From Candidatus Aminicenantota bacterium (GTDB taxonomy: Bacteria > Acidobacteriota > Aminicenantia > Aminicenantales > Aminicenantaceae): DNA of 5,660 bases. The position numbers and the translations under genes were made by a program. Shown in pieces: positions 1 through 5,660 of the stretch; position 1 is the stretch's first letter; every line of letters starts with the position of its first letter. The notes under the pieces are model-generated. The model was given only the letters and a program-made list of their open reading frames with translations. It did no database searches and was not told the DNA's origin. Where the stretch lies: contig JAGLRY010000315.1 of the NCBI GenBank assembly GCA_023135995.1, forward strand, positions 1 to 5,660, given 5' to 3'.

Positions 1-1142
1 CCATCAGTGCCGTCTGTACCCCCGCTCAAAATGGCCACATTCTCCAGGCCGTCTATTGCGATCGCCGCAGCAAGAACGAACTCCTGGTTGCGCCCCCCCT
101 TGCCCTGACCTCTAATTGTGACCGTAGTCTCTCCTCCGGATATCACGCAAGCGGGTTTGGACACAGGCTCCCCCGTCTTTAGAATCTCTTGGGCGATTGC
201 GGCGTGGACAAGAGCGACATCCTTAGTCTCCCCCTCAATGGAAGAGGACAAAACCAGGCTGTTATACCCGAGTTCATCGGCTTTGTGCCTGGCAGCCTGA
301 ATGGCCAATGAATTGCTGGCCACGATCACATTCTGTGTTTTTATAAAGGCCGGGTCACCGGCTTTTGGCGTTTCTTCGATTATTCCCTGGCTACCCTTTT
401 CAAAGTGTTTGTGGACGGCTTCCGGGATCTTATCCTGAATAGAATACCTGCGCAAAATGCGCAGGCAATCCGCATACGTGTTTCTGTCGGGAACTGTGGG
501 ACCTGAGGCGATGCTGTCCAGGTCGTCGCCGATCACATCAGAAAGTATTAAAGTGACCAGAGTCGCTGGATAGGCGAACCGAGCCAGCCTTCCTCCTTTG
601 ACGCGAGAAACATGTTTTCGCAGGACATTCATCTCGTGGATGGTGGCGCCACTCTCCAAGAGGATTTGTGTCAACTGCCTCTTCCCATCCAGGGAGATCC
701 CCGCTGCCGGATAAGGCAAAAGCGCCGATCCTCCGCCCGAGATTAAACACAGAACCAGGTCCTTCTCCCCTGACTTCTCTAGAAGCTGGACGATCTCCTG
801 GGTTCCCTTCAGGCCCGCCTCGTCAGGAACGGGATGTCCCGCCTCATTGAGCGTGATGATATCCAGGGGCAAGGCATGCCCATACTTGACATTGATTACG
901 CCAGTTTTAATTTGATCTCCCAGAATCTCCTCTACGGCCTGCGCCATTGCTGCAGACGCTTTTCCTGCGCCAACGACAAAGACATTCTCATAACCCAACA
1001 GATCATACGATGAATTTTCAACTGTCAGCACATGATCGGTCCGGTTAAGGTATTTTTTCACAGCATTCTTGGCGTCGACCGCTCTGAGGCCCGCCTGAAA
1101 TATAGCTTCGGCATCCTGTCTCAATTTATCCACAAGGTTCAT
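1..1142 (-). CDS. Glycerate 2-kinase, class II (DUF4147/MOFRL family), C-terminus cut by window edge
   Basis: Cytosolic kinase expected to phosphorylate D-glycerate with ATP. Characterised members of this family (GckA/TtuD type) mostly give 2-phosphoglycerate. I translated the minus strand from an ATG at 1142 and found 380 uninterrupted codons running off the left edge; family members are usually about 420-450 residues, so the last few dozen are missing. The N-terminal DUF4147-like domain shows GAGKAS (residues 58-63, Lys61), ISGGGSALL (134-142), NVLRKH (172-177), KGGRLA (182-187) and SDVIGDDLDSIASGPT (201-216). The MOFRL domain begins near residue 330 with SGGETTVTI, GKGGRNQE (347-354) and SGGTDGTDG at the cut. 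The start is backed by AAGGA six bases upstream. The ATG overlaps the PFK stop as ATGA, implying translational coupling. Its product would enter glycolysis at the phosphoglycerate step handled by the GpmA encoded upstream. Family assignment is firm; the 2-PG product is inferred from the family. Confidence 0.93.
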   Translation of the reverse strand, partial: MNLVDKLRQDAEAIFQAGLRAVDAKNAVKKYLNRTDHVLTVENSSYDLLGYENVFVVGAGKASAAMAQAVEEILGDQIKTGVINVKYGHALPLDIITLNEAGHPVPDEAGLKGTQEIVQLLEKSGEKDLVLCLISGGGSALLPYPAAGISLDGKRQLTQILLESGATIHEMNVLRKHVSRVKGGRLARFAYPATLVTLILSDVIGDDLDSIASGPTVPDRNTYADCLRILRRYSIQDKIPEAVHKHFEKGSQGIIEETPKAGDPAFIKTQNVIVASNSLAIQAARHKADELGYNSLVLSSSIEGETKDVALVHAAIAQEILKTGEPVSKPACVISGGETTVTIRGQGKGGRNQEFVLAAAIAIDGLENVAILSGGTDGTD

Positions 1143-2428
1143 TGTAGATCCTTCGGCTGACCCGTGCTGGAGAGGACATTGCTCCACAGCCTGCTATGGG
1201 GATCGATCTGCTTCCGTTTGGATACCGCCAGCGGAATCGGCACGTGCGTGAATTGATAGTTCCAGTGACCCACAAGCATATTTGTCCTTCCCGTCATGCC
1301 TGCATGCACGGCATCATGTCCCAGCACAAGGCAGAATGCCGAATCACTCGGGTTGGCGGGTACGCTGCGGATGATGTAGCTCGGGTCGATGTACTTTAAA
1401 TTGACCTCACCACCGATCTTATCAAAATAGCTCTTGATCTGGCCTTTAAGGAAAATACCGACGTCTCCCAGCTTGATGTTCCCCGATGCATCCTTTTCCA
1501 GGGGCCTCTTCATCAGATCCTGTCCGGCCCCCTCCCCGACAACAATAACGGCATGCCCTCGGGCGTCCAATCTTTTCTGTAACGCCTCAAGGAATGCCTC
1601 AAGGGAGAAAGGCACCTCGGGTACCAGACAGAAATTGACATCGTTATTCGCAAGAGATGCGTATGCGGCGATAAATCCAGAGCAGCGGCCCATCAGTTTA
1701 ACAAGCCCCACGCCGTTTCTCGCTCCAAGGGCCTCTGTGTGCGCACCGTAAATGGCTGTCCTCGACTCGGAAACAGCAGTCTCGAAACCGAAGGATTTCC
1801 CCACAAATGAGATATCATTGTCAATGGTTTTGGGGATCCCCACAACTCCGATATTCACCCCCCGTCGTGCAATCTCCCCGGCAATGGCTTGGGCCCCTTT
1901 GAGTGTGCCATCCCCTCCTATGGTGAACAATAGACCCACATTCATCCGTTCAAGGGTGTCGACCATTTCGGAGACATCTTGTGGCCCCCGGGAAGAACCG
2001 AGGATCGTTCCGCCCCACTTGTGGATATCATCGACCACGTCAGGATCGAGTTCCAAGGGGGTGTGTCCATATTTGTAGCTCAAACCTTCATAACCAAAAC
2101 GATAGCCAAAAACAGTTTTGACCCCATAATGGTAGAAAAGGCTCATGACGATCCCTCGGATGACATCATTCTGACCCGGACAGAGACCCCCACATGTCAC
2201 GATGCCACATTTGAGCTTGGATGGATCGAAATATATTTTTTCCCTTGGCCCGGCCATCTCGAAGTGCGGAGGTTCCCTTCTTGCATCTAGAAATGGCTGG
2301 ATGTCTCTGAAGTTTGAGTGATAAAGCACATGATCTTTTTGACTCACAAAGGGTACCCCTGTCATGGGAGAGGGGATTCGGCATTTGCTCAAAGTCTCTA
2401 TGGAAAAATCAAGGTCGTCCAAGGTCAT
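1139..2428 (-). CDS. pfk: 6-phosphofructokinase, plant/trypanosome-type, probably ATP-dependent
   Basis: Phosphorylates fructose-6-phosphate to fructose-1,6-bisphosphate in the cytosol. With the start at 2428 it is 429 residues, much longer than the ~320 of E. coli PfkA and matching the long PFK clade of plants, trypanosomes and some bacteria. Motifs: GGLCPGQND (80-88, nucleotide loop), GGDGT (171-175), PKTIDND (199-205, with catalytic-base Asp203), MGRCSGF (246-252), PEVPF (270-274), GEGAGQ (298-303) and a clade-typical YIDPSYIIRSVPANPSDS (346-363). Gly in GGDGT points to ATP as donor, since PPi enzymes have Asp there. Lys200 in PKTIDND is shared with PPi enzymes but also with trypanosome ATP-PFK. 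An in-frame ATG at 2449 would add seven residues and overlap the aldolase stop as ATGA. I prefer 2428 because GGAGG sits five bases before it. The stop overlaps the glycerate kinase start. Family is certain; phosphoryl donor is inferred. Confidence 0.93.
   Translation of the reverse strand: MTLDDLDFSIETLSKCRIPSPMTGVPFVSQKDHVLYHSNFRDIQPFLDARREPPHFEMAGPREKIYFDPSKLKCGIVTCGGLCPGQNDVIRGIVMSLFYHYGVKTVFGYRFGYEGLSYKYGHTPLELDPDVVDDIHKWGGTILGSSRGPQDVSEMVDTLERMNVGLLFTIGGDGTLKGAQAIAGEIARRGVNIGVVGIPKTIDNDISFVGKSFGFETAVSESRTAIYGAHTEALGARNGVGLVKLMGRCSGFIAAYASLANNDVNFCLVPEVPFSLEAFLEALQKRLDARGHAVIVVGEGAGQDLMKRPLEKDASGNIKLGDVGIFLKGQIKSYFDKIGGEVNLKYIDPSYIIRSVPANPSDSAFCLVLGHDAVHAGMTGRTNMLVGHWNYQFTHVPIPLAVSKRKQIDPHSRLWSNVLSSTGQPKDLQ
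1149..1153 (-). promoter_or_regulatory. Ribosome binding site of the glycerate kinase
   Basis: AAGGA on the minus strand lies six bases before the ATG at 1142, inside the last codons of the PFK gene. It supports that ATG as the start and fits coupled translation through the ATGA overlap. Confidence 0.6.
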
Positions 2429-2433
2429 TATAT

Positions 2434-2438
2434 CCTCC
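2434..2438 (-). promoter_or_regulatory. Strong ribosome binding site deciding the PFK start
   Basis: GGAGG (in the context TTGGAGGATATA) lies five bases before the ATG at 2428. The alternative ATG at 2449 has only a GGGAG about 12 bases upstream, which is too far for good use. This favours the shorter PFK, starting MTLDDLDFS. Confidence 0.65.
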
Positions 2439-2445
2439 AATCCGA

Positions 2446-3438
2446 TCATGCTTTGCCGGCACTCCCAAGGACAGACTCATTCTTGGTTTTGATCATGGCG
2501 ATCAAAGCATCCCGTGCAGGGCCAAGATACTTTCGGGGGTCAAACACTTCCGGTTTTTCGGCAAACACTCTCCGAATCGTTGCCGTCATTGCTAATCTTC
2601 CGTCGCTGTCGATGTTGATCTTGCAGACAGCCGACTTGGCCGCCCTCCGCAATTGATCTTCTGGGATGCCCACAGCATTGTCGAGTTTGCCACCGAACAT
2701 GTTGATCATCTCGACATACTCGGGAAGAACTGTGGATGCGCCATGGAGCACGATAGGAAAATTCAGCAGCCGCCCCTCGATCTCTCCCAGGATGTCAAAT
2801 CGAAGAGGGGGGATTTCTTCCCCTGGTTTTATCTTGAATTTATACGCCCCGTGTGATGTGCCGATCGAAATGGCCAGGCTATCGACACCCGTCTGGCTCA
2901 CAAAATCTTCCACCTCTTCTGGCTTCGTATAATGGGAGACTTCCGAAGAAACATCATCCTCGATCCCGGCAAGCACACCCAATTCCCCTTCCACGGTGAC
3001 ATCCTTTGTATGGGCATAGTCCACAACCCGCTTGGTGAGTTGAACATTTGCGGCATAAGGATGGTGGGACCCATCGATCATGACAGAAGAAAAGCCGGAG
3101 TCGATGCAGGCTTTTGCGATTTCAAAAGTTGCCCCATGGTCGAGGTGGAGAGCAACGGGGATGTCAACGCCCAGTTCTTTTATCATGGCCTTGGCCCCGA
3201 CGGCCATGTGAGGCAGCATGACAGGATGGATATACTTGATCGCACCCTCAGAACATTGAAGAATGACCGGTGACCGGGATTCCACGCAGCCGATTATAAT
3301 GGCTTGGAGTTGTTCCAGGTTGTTGAAGTTGTACGCAGGAACAGCATATCCCTCTTCCATGGCCTTTCTGAACATCTCTCTTGTGTTGACGAGCCCAATA
3401 TCTTTGTAGGATCTTGGTTGCGTCTTTGTCTCATTCAC
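2446..3438 (-). CDS. fba: Fructose-1,6-bisphosphate aldolase, class II (zinc-dependent)
   Basis: Cytosolic metal-dependent aldolase that reversibly splits fructose-1,6-bisphosphate into dihydroxyacetone phosphate and glyceraldehyde-3-phosphate. It is 330 residues, within the family range. Visible motifs: YAVPAYNFNN (31-40, typical class II N-terminus), HLDHG (98-102, catalytic Asp100 and metal ligand His101), SVMIDGSHH (118-126), VEGELG (149-154) followed by GIEDD, IGTSHG (192-197, metal ligand His196), LHGAST (231-236, metal ligand His232) and KINIDSD (273-279, substrate phosphate binding). The start is a GTG at 3438 whose GTGA overlaps the gpmA stop; AGGG lies nine bases upstream. The next in-frame ATG, at 3375, would remove the family's N-terminal helix region and lacks a well-spaced SD. 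The stop lies 17 bases before the preferred PFK start, so aldolase and PFK, consecutive glycolytic steps, are encoded next to each other. Tagatose-bisphosphate or other ketose-bisphosphate specificity is less likely given the PFK neighbour, but residues alone do not exclude it. Confidence 0.95.
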   Translation of the reverse strand: MNETKTQPRSYKDIGLVNTREMFRKAMEEGYAVPAYNFNNLEQLQAIIIGCVESRSPVILQCSEGAIKYIHPVMLPHMAVGAKAMIKELGVDIPVALHLDHGATFEIAKACIDSGFSSVMIDGSHHPYAANVQLTKRVVDYAHTKDVTVEGELGVLAGIEDDVSSEVSHYTKPEEVEDFVSQTGVDSLAISIGTSHGAYKFKIKPGEEIPPLRFDILGEIEGRLLNFPIVLHGASTVLPEYVEMINMFGGKLDNAVGIPEDQLRRAAKSAVCKINIDSDGRLAMTATIRRVFAEKPEVFDPRKYLGPARDALIAMIKTKNESVLGSAGKA

Positions 3439-4181
3439 TGGGCTTTTCCCTGTTTTTTCACGGCTTCCATCGCTTTTTTTACAGATTCCTGATCACCGAT
3501 ATAATAGCTTTTTATCGGTTGTAAATCTTTATCGAGCTCATATACTAGAGGAATTCCGGTCGGAATATTCAAGTTGATGACCTCCTCGTTGCTGAGATCA
3601 TCGAGATGTTTGACGAGGGCACGGAGGCTGTTTCCGTGGGCGGATAAAATCACCCGCTTTCCCTCCAGGATAGCCGGAGCGATGGTGTCCTCCCAGTAAG
3701 GAAGGAACCGCTCGACCGTATCTTTGAGACACTCTCCTAGAGGAAGAAGATGTTTGGGAAGTTTTGCATAACGCGGATCCTTTCCGGGGTAGCGCTCATC
3801 ATCTTCTGTCAACAGCGGAGGGCGGACATCGTAGCTTCTTCGCCAGAGAAGGACTTTTTCTTCTCCAAATTTATTCGCTGTATCCGCTTTGTTCAAACCC
3901 TGCAACGCCCCGTAATGACGTTCATTCAACCGCCAGGATCTGTAAACAGGAATCCACATCATATCGAGCTCATCCAGAACCAGCCAGAGAGACCTTATGG
4001 CCCGTTTCAGCACCGACGTATAGGCAACATCAAAAACATAGCCCTCTTCTCTGAGAACCTTCCCCGACTCCACAGCTTCGTGGACACCCTTTTCATTCAA
4101 GTCCACATCTGTCCAACCTGTAAAAAGATTCTCTTTGTTCCATATGCTTTCTCCATGACGGAGCAAAACGACTTTATACAT
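3435..4181 (-). CDS. gpmA: 2,3-bisphosphoglycerate-dependent phosphoglycerate mutase
   Basis: Interconverts 3- and 2-phosphoglycerate in lower glycolysis through a phosphohistidine primed by 2,3-bisphosphoglycerate. It has 248 residues, the standard bacterial dPGM length. Motifs: LRHGES (7-12, with His9 the phosphorylated histidine), NLFTGWTDVDLNEKG (18-32), SVLKRAIRS (56-64), LNERHYGALQG (85-95, Glu87 acid/base), RRSYDVRPP (114-122) and SAHGNSLRAL (180-189, His182). The start is the ATG at 4181, preceded at six bases by AAGGAG; it gives the usual MYKVVLLRHG beginning. An upstream in-frame TTG at 4223 would add 14 unconserved residues and is rejected. The stop overlaps the fba GTG start. It is the first gene after a 90-bp gap with its own promoter candidate. 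It also links to the glycerate kinase at the end of the cluster, whose likely product 2-PG is one of its two substrates. Confidence 0.96.
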   Translation of the reverse strand: MYKVVLLRHGESIWNKENLFTGWTDVDLNEKGVHEAVESGKVLREEGYVFDVAYTSVLKRAIRSLWLVLDELDMMWIPVYRSWRLNERHYGALQGLNKADTANKFGEEKVLLWRRSYDVRPPLLTEDDERYPGKDPRYAKLPKHLLPLGECLKDTVERFLPYWEDTIAPAILEGKRVILSAHGNSLRALVKHLDDLSNEEVINLNIPTGIPLVYELDKDLQPIKSYYIGDQESVKKAMEAVKKQGKAQ

Positions 4182-4187
4182 GGTTAA

Positions 4188-4193
4188 CTCCTT
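4188..4193 (-). promoter_or_regulatory. Strong ribosome binding site of gpmA
   Basis: AAGGAG lies six bases before the ATG at 4181 and decides between that start and the upstream TTG at 4223. The surrounding TCCTTTAAGGA is nearly self-complementary, but its centre is too tight for a stable hairpin. Confidence 0.7.
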
Positions 4194-4217
4194 AAAGGAA
4201 TGGGATTTTTCTTCCTC

Positions 4218-4234
4218 AATCAAAACCGTTGATT
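4218..4234 (-). repeat. Short perfect inverted repeat near the gpmA transcription start
   Basis: AATCAA-CGGTT-TTGATT gives two perfect 6-base arms around a 5-base centre. It starts a few bases downstream of the predicted -10 box, so it spans the likely transcription start. That placement suits a repressor operator. It is AT-rich and has no following T-run on the minus strand, so it is not a convincing terminator. I do not recognise the half-site as that of a known regulator, and chance occurrence is possible. Confidence 0.3.
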
Positions 4235-4238
4235 TTTC

Positions 4239-4267
4239 CTTTTACCACAGGATAATTCTTGAGTCAA
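4239..4267 (-). promoter_or_regulatory. Candidate sigma70 promoter for gpmA-fba-pfk-glycerate kinase
   Basis: The minus strand reads TTGACT (4267-4262, five of six bases of the -35 consensus), a spacer of exactly 17 bases, then TAAAAG (4244-4239, four of six of the -10), with TGG just before it as an extended -10. Transcription would start near 4232, giving a leader of about 50 bases before the gpmA ATG. It begins four bases after the hexokinase stop, in the only real gap between genes of the window. The match is seen directly; promoter activity is inferred. Confidence 0.5.
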
Positions 4268-4271
4268 ATCC

Positions 4272-5567
4272 TCAACACATGAGCCCGGCTGCTGCCGCAC
4301 CTATAAGGGGGGAATCGTTGACTCGGATGAGTTCATAGGATATTCCTCTTGGCCCGAGGATCCCATCCAGGTATCCCTCAACCATACGAGAGAATCCCTT
4401 GATCTTGTAGTAGACAGACCCATCAATGTTCACACAGACGGGTTGGATCGCAGATTTCCCGCCGGAGGATTTGAGGACGGCGGCACTGACATTGAGCGCA
4501 GCAAAAAGAGCAGCCCGCTCACAAATGCCCGTACACAGATGCCGGACCAAGCCTTTATCTTCCGCGGACATCGCGCCCACACTCCGAGCGATCCCTCGAG
4601 TTGGCTCTCTCAAAATACCATCCACTTCAACCGTGGAGAGCTTTGCTCGGGATTCAATCCACTGTGTCCCTCCCCGAGAAAAGAGATCTTTCTCGGCTGC
4701 TTTTTTTAACGCCAGCAAGCACAATCCTCCGAGATATGCTCCGGAGATCATCTTCTCGAACATATACTGACCGCGATTCTCAGTCGACTCATCAAACTCG
4801 ATGTCTACAGGTCCCCGCGGGCATTTACTGAAGTTGCCGGACTCTGTGTTAATCGCTTGAGAATCCTCAGGATCCAAATCCTGACATTTGGTTATGTTAC
4901 GATTGTGTTCTATGTAGGCTGTGTTCGTGCCAGTTCCCAAGATAAATCCAATATAGGCGCCGTACTTTTGAGCGAAGTCAACGCTCTTCCCTGCCAGCAA
5001 TGCCGCAACCGTGTCGTTGAGAAAGGAAAATTTCCGTCTGTAGCCTTTTTGCTCCAACCGGTCGAAAATGCTTTTGCCGATAAACTCACCAACAACTTCA
5101 GGCGCTTTGATCTCTTTCGTCCAGGCTAGCAGTTTGCCGTCACGGTCTGGAGATATTTCTGCAGGGTAAGAGAAACAAAATCCCACCGCATCAGCTTTAT
5201 CGGCAAAGGGCAATAGGAATTCCACGAACTTTTCAAAAAACTCATTTTTATTCAATTCTCGCTCACTGCCAGGCATTTTATGCTTAGTTAAGTGGCTGAT
5301 TGTGGGATTCCCGTCTACATCGAACACAACTGTTGCAACACGCAGGTTTGTCCCCCCCGCATCAATAGCAACAACAGGCTTGAAGGCGGGTACAGTTTTG
5401 TCGATCGTTATAAAAGTCGGTATCATGGCCAGCGAGCTCTTCTCTCCAGCGAGTCCCAAATCCATTTCAGACAGGAAATCTTCGAGCACAGCGTCGGGGT
5501 CGATCTGATCGACGTGCATACTTTTATCTTTCAAAAACCGGATGGCTGTATCTTTAGGTGTATTCAT
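4272..5567 (-). CDS. Hexokinase, eukaryote-like family
   Basis: Phosphorylates glucose and possibly other hexoses at C6 with ATP, in the cytosol. At 431 residues it matches the single-unit ~50 kDa hexokinase family rather than the ~320-residue bacterial glucokinases or ROK kinases. Motifs in order: VVAIDAGGTNLRVA (65-78, phosphate-1 loop), FSYPAE (132-137, small-domain sugar-binding region), FLNDTVAALLAG (182-193, catalytic-base Asp185), ILGTGTNTAYIE (209-220, phosphate-2), NTESGNF (240-246, sugar-binding Glu242), FEKMISGAYLGG (270-281, Glu271), NIDGSVYYK (380-388, nucleotide region) and a Gly/Ala-rich end, LIGAAAAGL. There is no signal peptide or mitochondrial-type leader. The ATG at 5567 has only a weak, distant AGGA upstream; a TAA stop directly precedes it in the same frame, so no longer start is possible in this frame. 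It lies 90 bases upstream of gpmA. Sugar range (glucose only or broad) cannot be read from the sequence. Confidence 0.94.
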   Translation of the reverse strand: MNTPKDTAIRFLKDKSMHVDQIDPDAVLEDFLSEMDLGLAGEKSSLAMIPTFITIDKTVPAFKPVVAIDAGGTNLRVATVVFDVDGNPTISHLTKHKMPGSERELNKNEFFEKFVEFLLPFADKADAVGFCFSYPAEISPDRDGKLLAWTKEIKAPEVVGEFIGKSIFDRLEQKGYRRKFSFLNDTVAALLAGKSVDFAQKYGAYIGFILGTGTNTAYIEHNRNITKCQDLDPEDSQAINTESGNFSKCPRGPVDIEFDESTENRGQYMFEKMISGAYLGGLCLLALKKAAEKDLFSRGGTQWIESRAKLSTVEVDGILREPTRGIARSVGAMSAEDKGLVRHLCTGICERAALFAALNVSAAVLKSSGGKSAIQPVCVNIDGSVYYKIKGFSRMVEGYLDGILGPRGISYELIRVNDSPLIGAAAAGLMC

Positions 5568-5660
5568 TTAGCTACCACGCATCCTATCACTTATCAAGTC
5601 CCTCGTTTGTCCGAATACATATGAGTTTATCCTAATGTCAGCCCAATTGAGACTTGGCAG
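5568..5660 (-). CDS. Possible 3' end of an upstream gene (30 codons plus TAA), unrecognised
   Basis: On the minus strand one frame is open from the right edge to a TAA that directly abuts the hexokinase ATG (TAAATG); the other two frames hit stops within 11 codons. The tail reads through NWADIRINSYVF and ends in DRMRGS. I recognise no family. Thirty codons without a stop is not improbable by chance, so this rests mainly on the tight gene packing elsewhere and on the weak independent SD of hexokinase, which would fit coupled translation. Otherwise these 93 bases are the hexokinase leader, in which I see no convincing promoter. Confidence 0.3.
   Translation of the reverse strand: MPSLNWADIRINSYVFGQTRDLISDRMRGS

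Noticed and set aside
538..750. Minus-strand 70-codon frame within the glycerate kinase
   Set aside because: It is out of frame with the kinase, whose motifs run uninterrupted through this stretch.
1196..2656. Several plus-strand open frames of 67-112 codons opposite PFK and aldolase
   Set aside because: They lie antisense to strongly conserved genes, resemble no family I know, and overlap each other in different frames.
2932..4187. Plus-strand open frames of 113 and 145 codons opposite aldolase and gpmA
   Set aside because: Shadow frames: the minus-strand proteins carry full catalytic motifs, and the plus-strand translations show no domain.
4182..4223. Longer gpmA starting at TTG 4223 with 14 extra residues
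   Set aside because: The extension is not family-like, and a strong SD lies before the ATG at 4181, which gives the standard length.
4218..4234. Rho-independent terminator after hexokinase
   Set aside because: The inverted repeat is AT-rich with only six pairs and no following T-run on the minus strand.
5571..5660. Promoter for hexokinase (CTGACA and TATGTA/TATTCG elements)
   Set aside because: The spacings are 14 or 18 bases with poor -10 matches, so it is no better than chance.
1..5660. CRISPR array, insertion sequence, tRNA or rRNA
   Set aside because: No spaced direct repeats, terminal inverted repeats, transposase-like frame or RNA gene signature was seen; the window is almost wholly filled by the five metabolic genes.

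Overview
The window carries a tightly packed set of sugar-phosphate genes, all on the minus strand. In transcription order (right to left) they are hexokinase, 2,3-bisphosphoglycerate-dependent phosphoglycerate mutase, class II fructose-bisphosphate aldolase, a plant/trypanosome-type 6-phosphofructokinase, and a MOFRL-family glycerate 2-kinase that runs off the left edge. Shine-Dalgarno motifs, ATGA/GTGA gene overlaps and the lack of introns show a bacterial genome of roughly 50% G+C. The gene families, a eukaryote-like hexokinase and a PFK with GGDGT plus PKTIDND, are seen in anaerobic groups such as spirochaetes and some deltaproteobacteria (Desulfobacterota). The sequence alone does not fix the taxon.

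Layout: 5568-5660 may hold the last 30 codons of an upstream gene, whose TAA would abut the hexokinase ATG; this is uncertain. Hexokinase fills 4272-5567. A 90-bp gap (4182-4271) follows. It contains a good sigma70-like promoter (TTGACT, 17 bp, TAAAAG with an extended -10 TG), a small inverted repeat near the predicted transcription start, and a strong SD for gpmA. From gpmA on, the genes touch: gpmA/fba overlap by GTGA, pfk follows fba within a few bases (start choice discussed), and pfk/glycerate kinase overlap by ATGA. There is no other gene-free stretch, and the plus-strand ORFs are antisense shadows.

Function: hexokinase makes hexose-6-phosphate. PFK and aldolase take fructose-6-phosphate to triose phosphates. 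GpmA interconverts 3- and 2-phosphoglycerate, and the glycerate kinase brings free glycerate in as phosphoglycerate (probably 2-PG) at the GpmA node. Phosphoglucose isomerase, triose-phosphate isomerase, GAPDH, PGK, enolase and pyruvate kinase are not in the window. The gap promoter suggests that gpmA-fba-pfk-glycerate kinase can be transcribed apart from hexokinase. I found no mobile element, CRISPR, RNA gene or wholly new system; the interest lies in the unusual mix of enzyme types and in local regulation.
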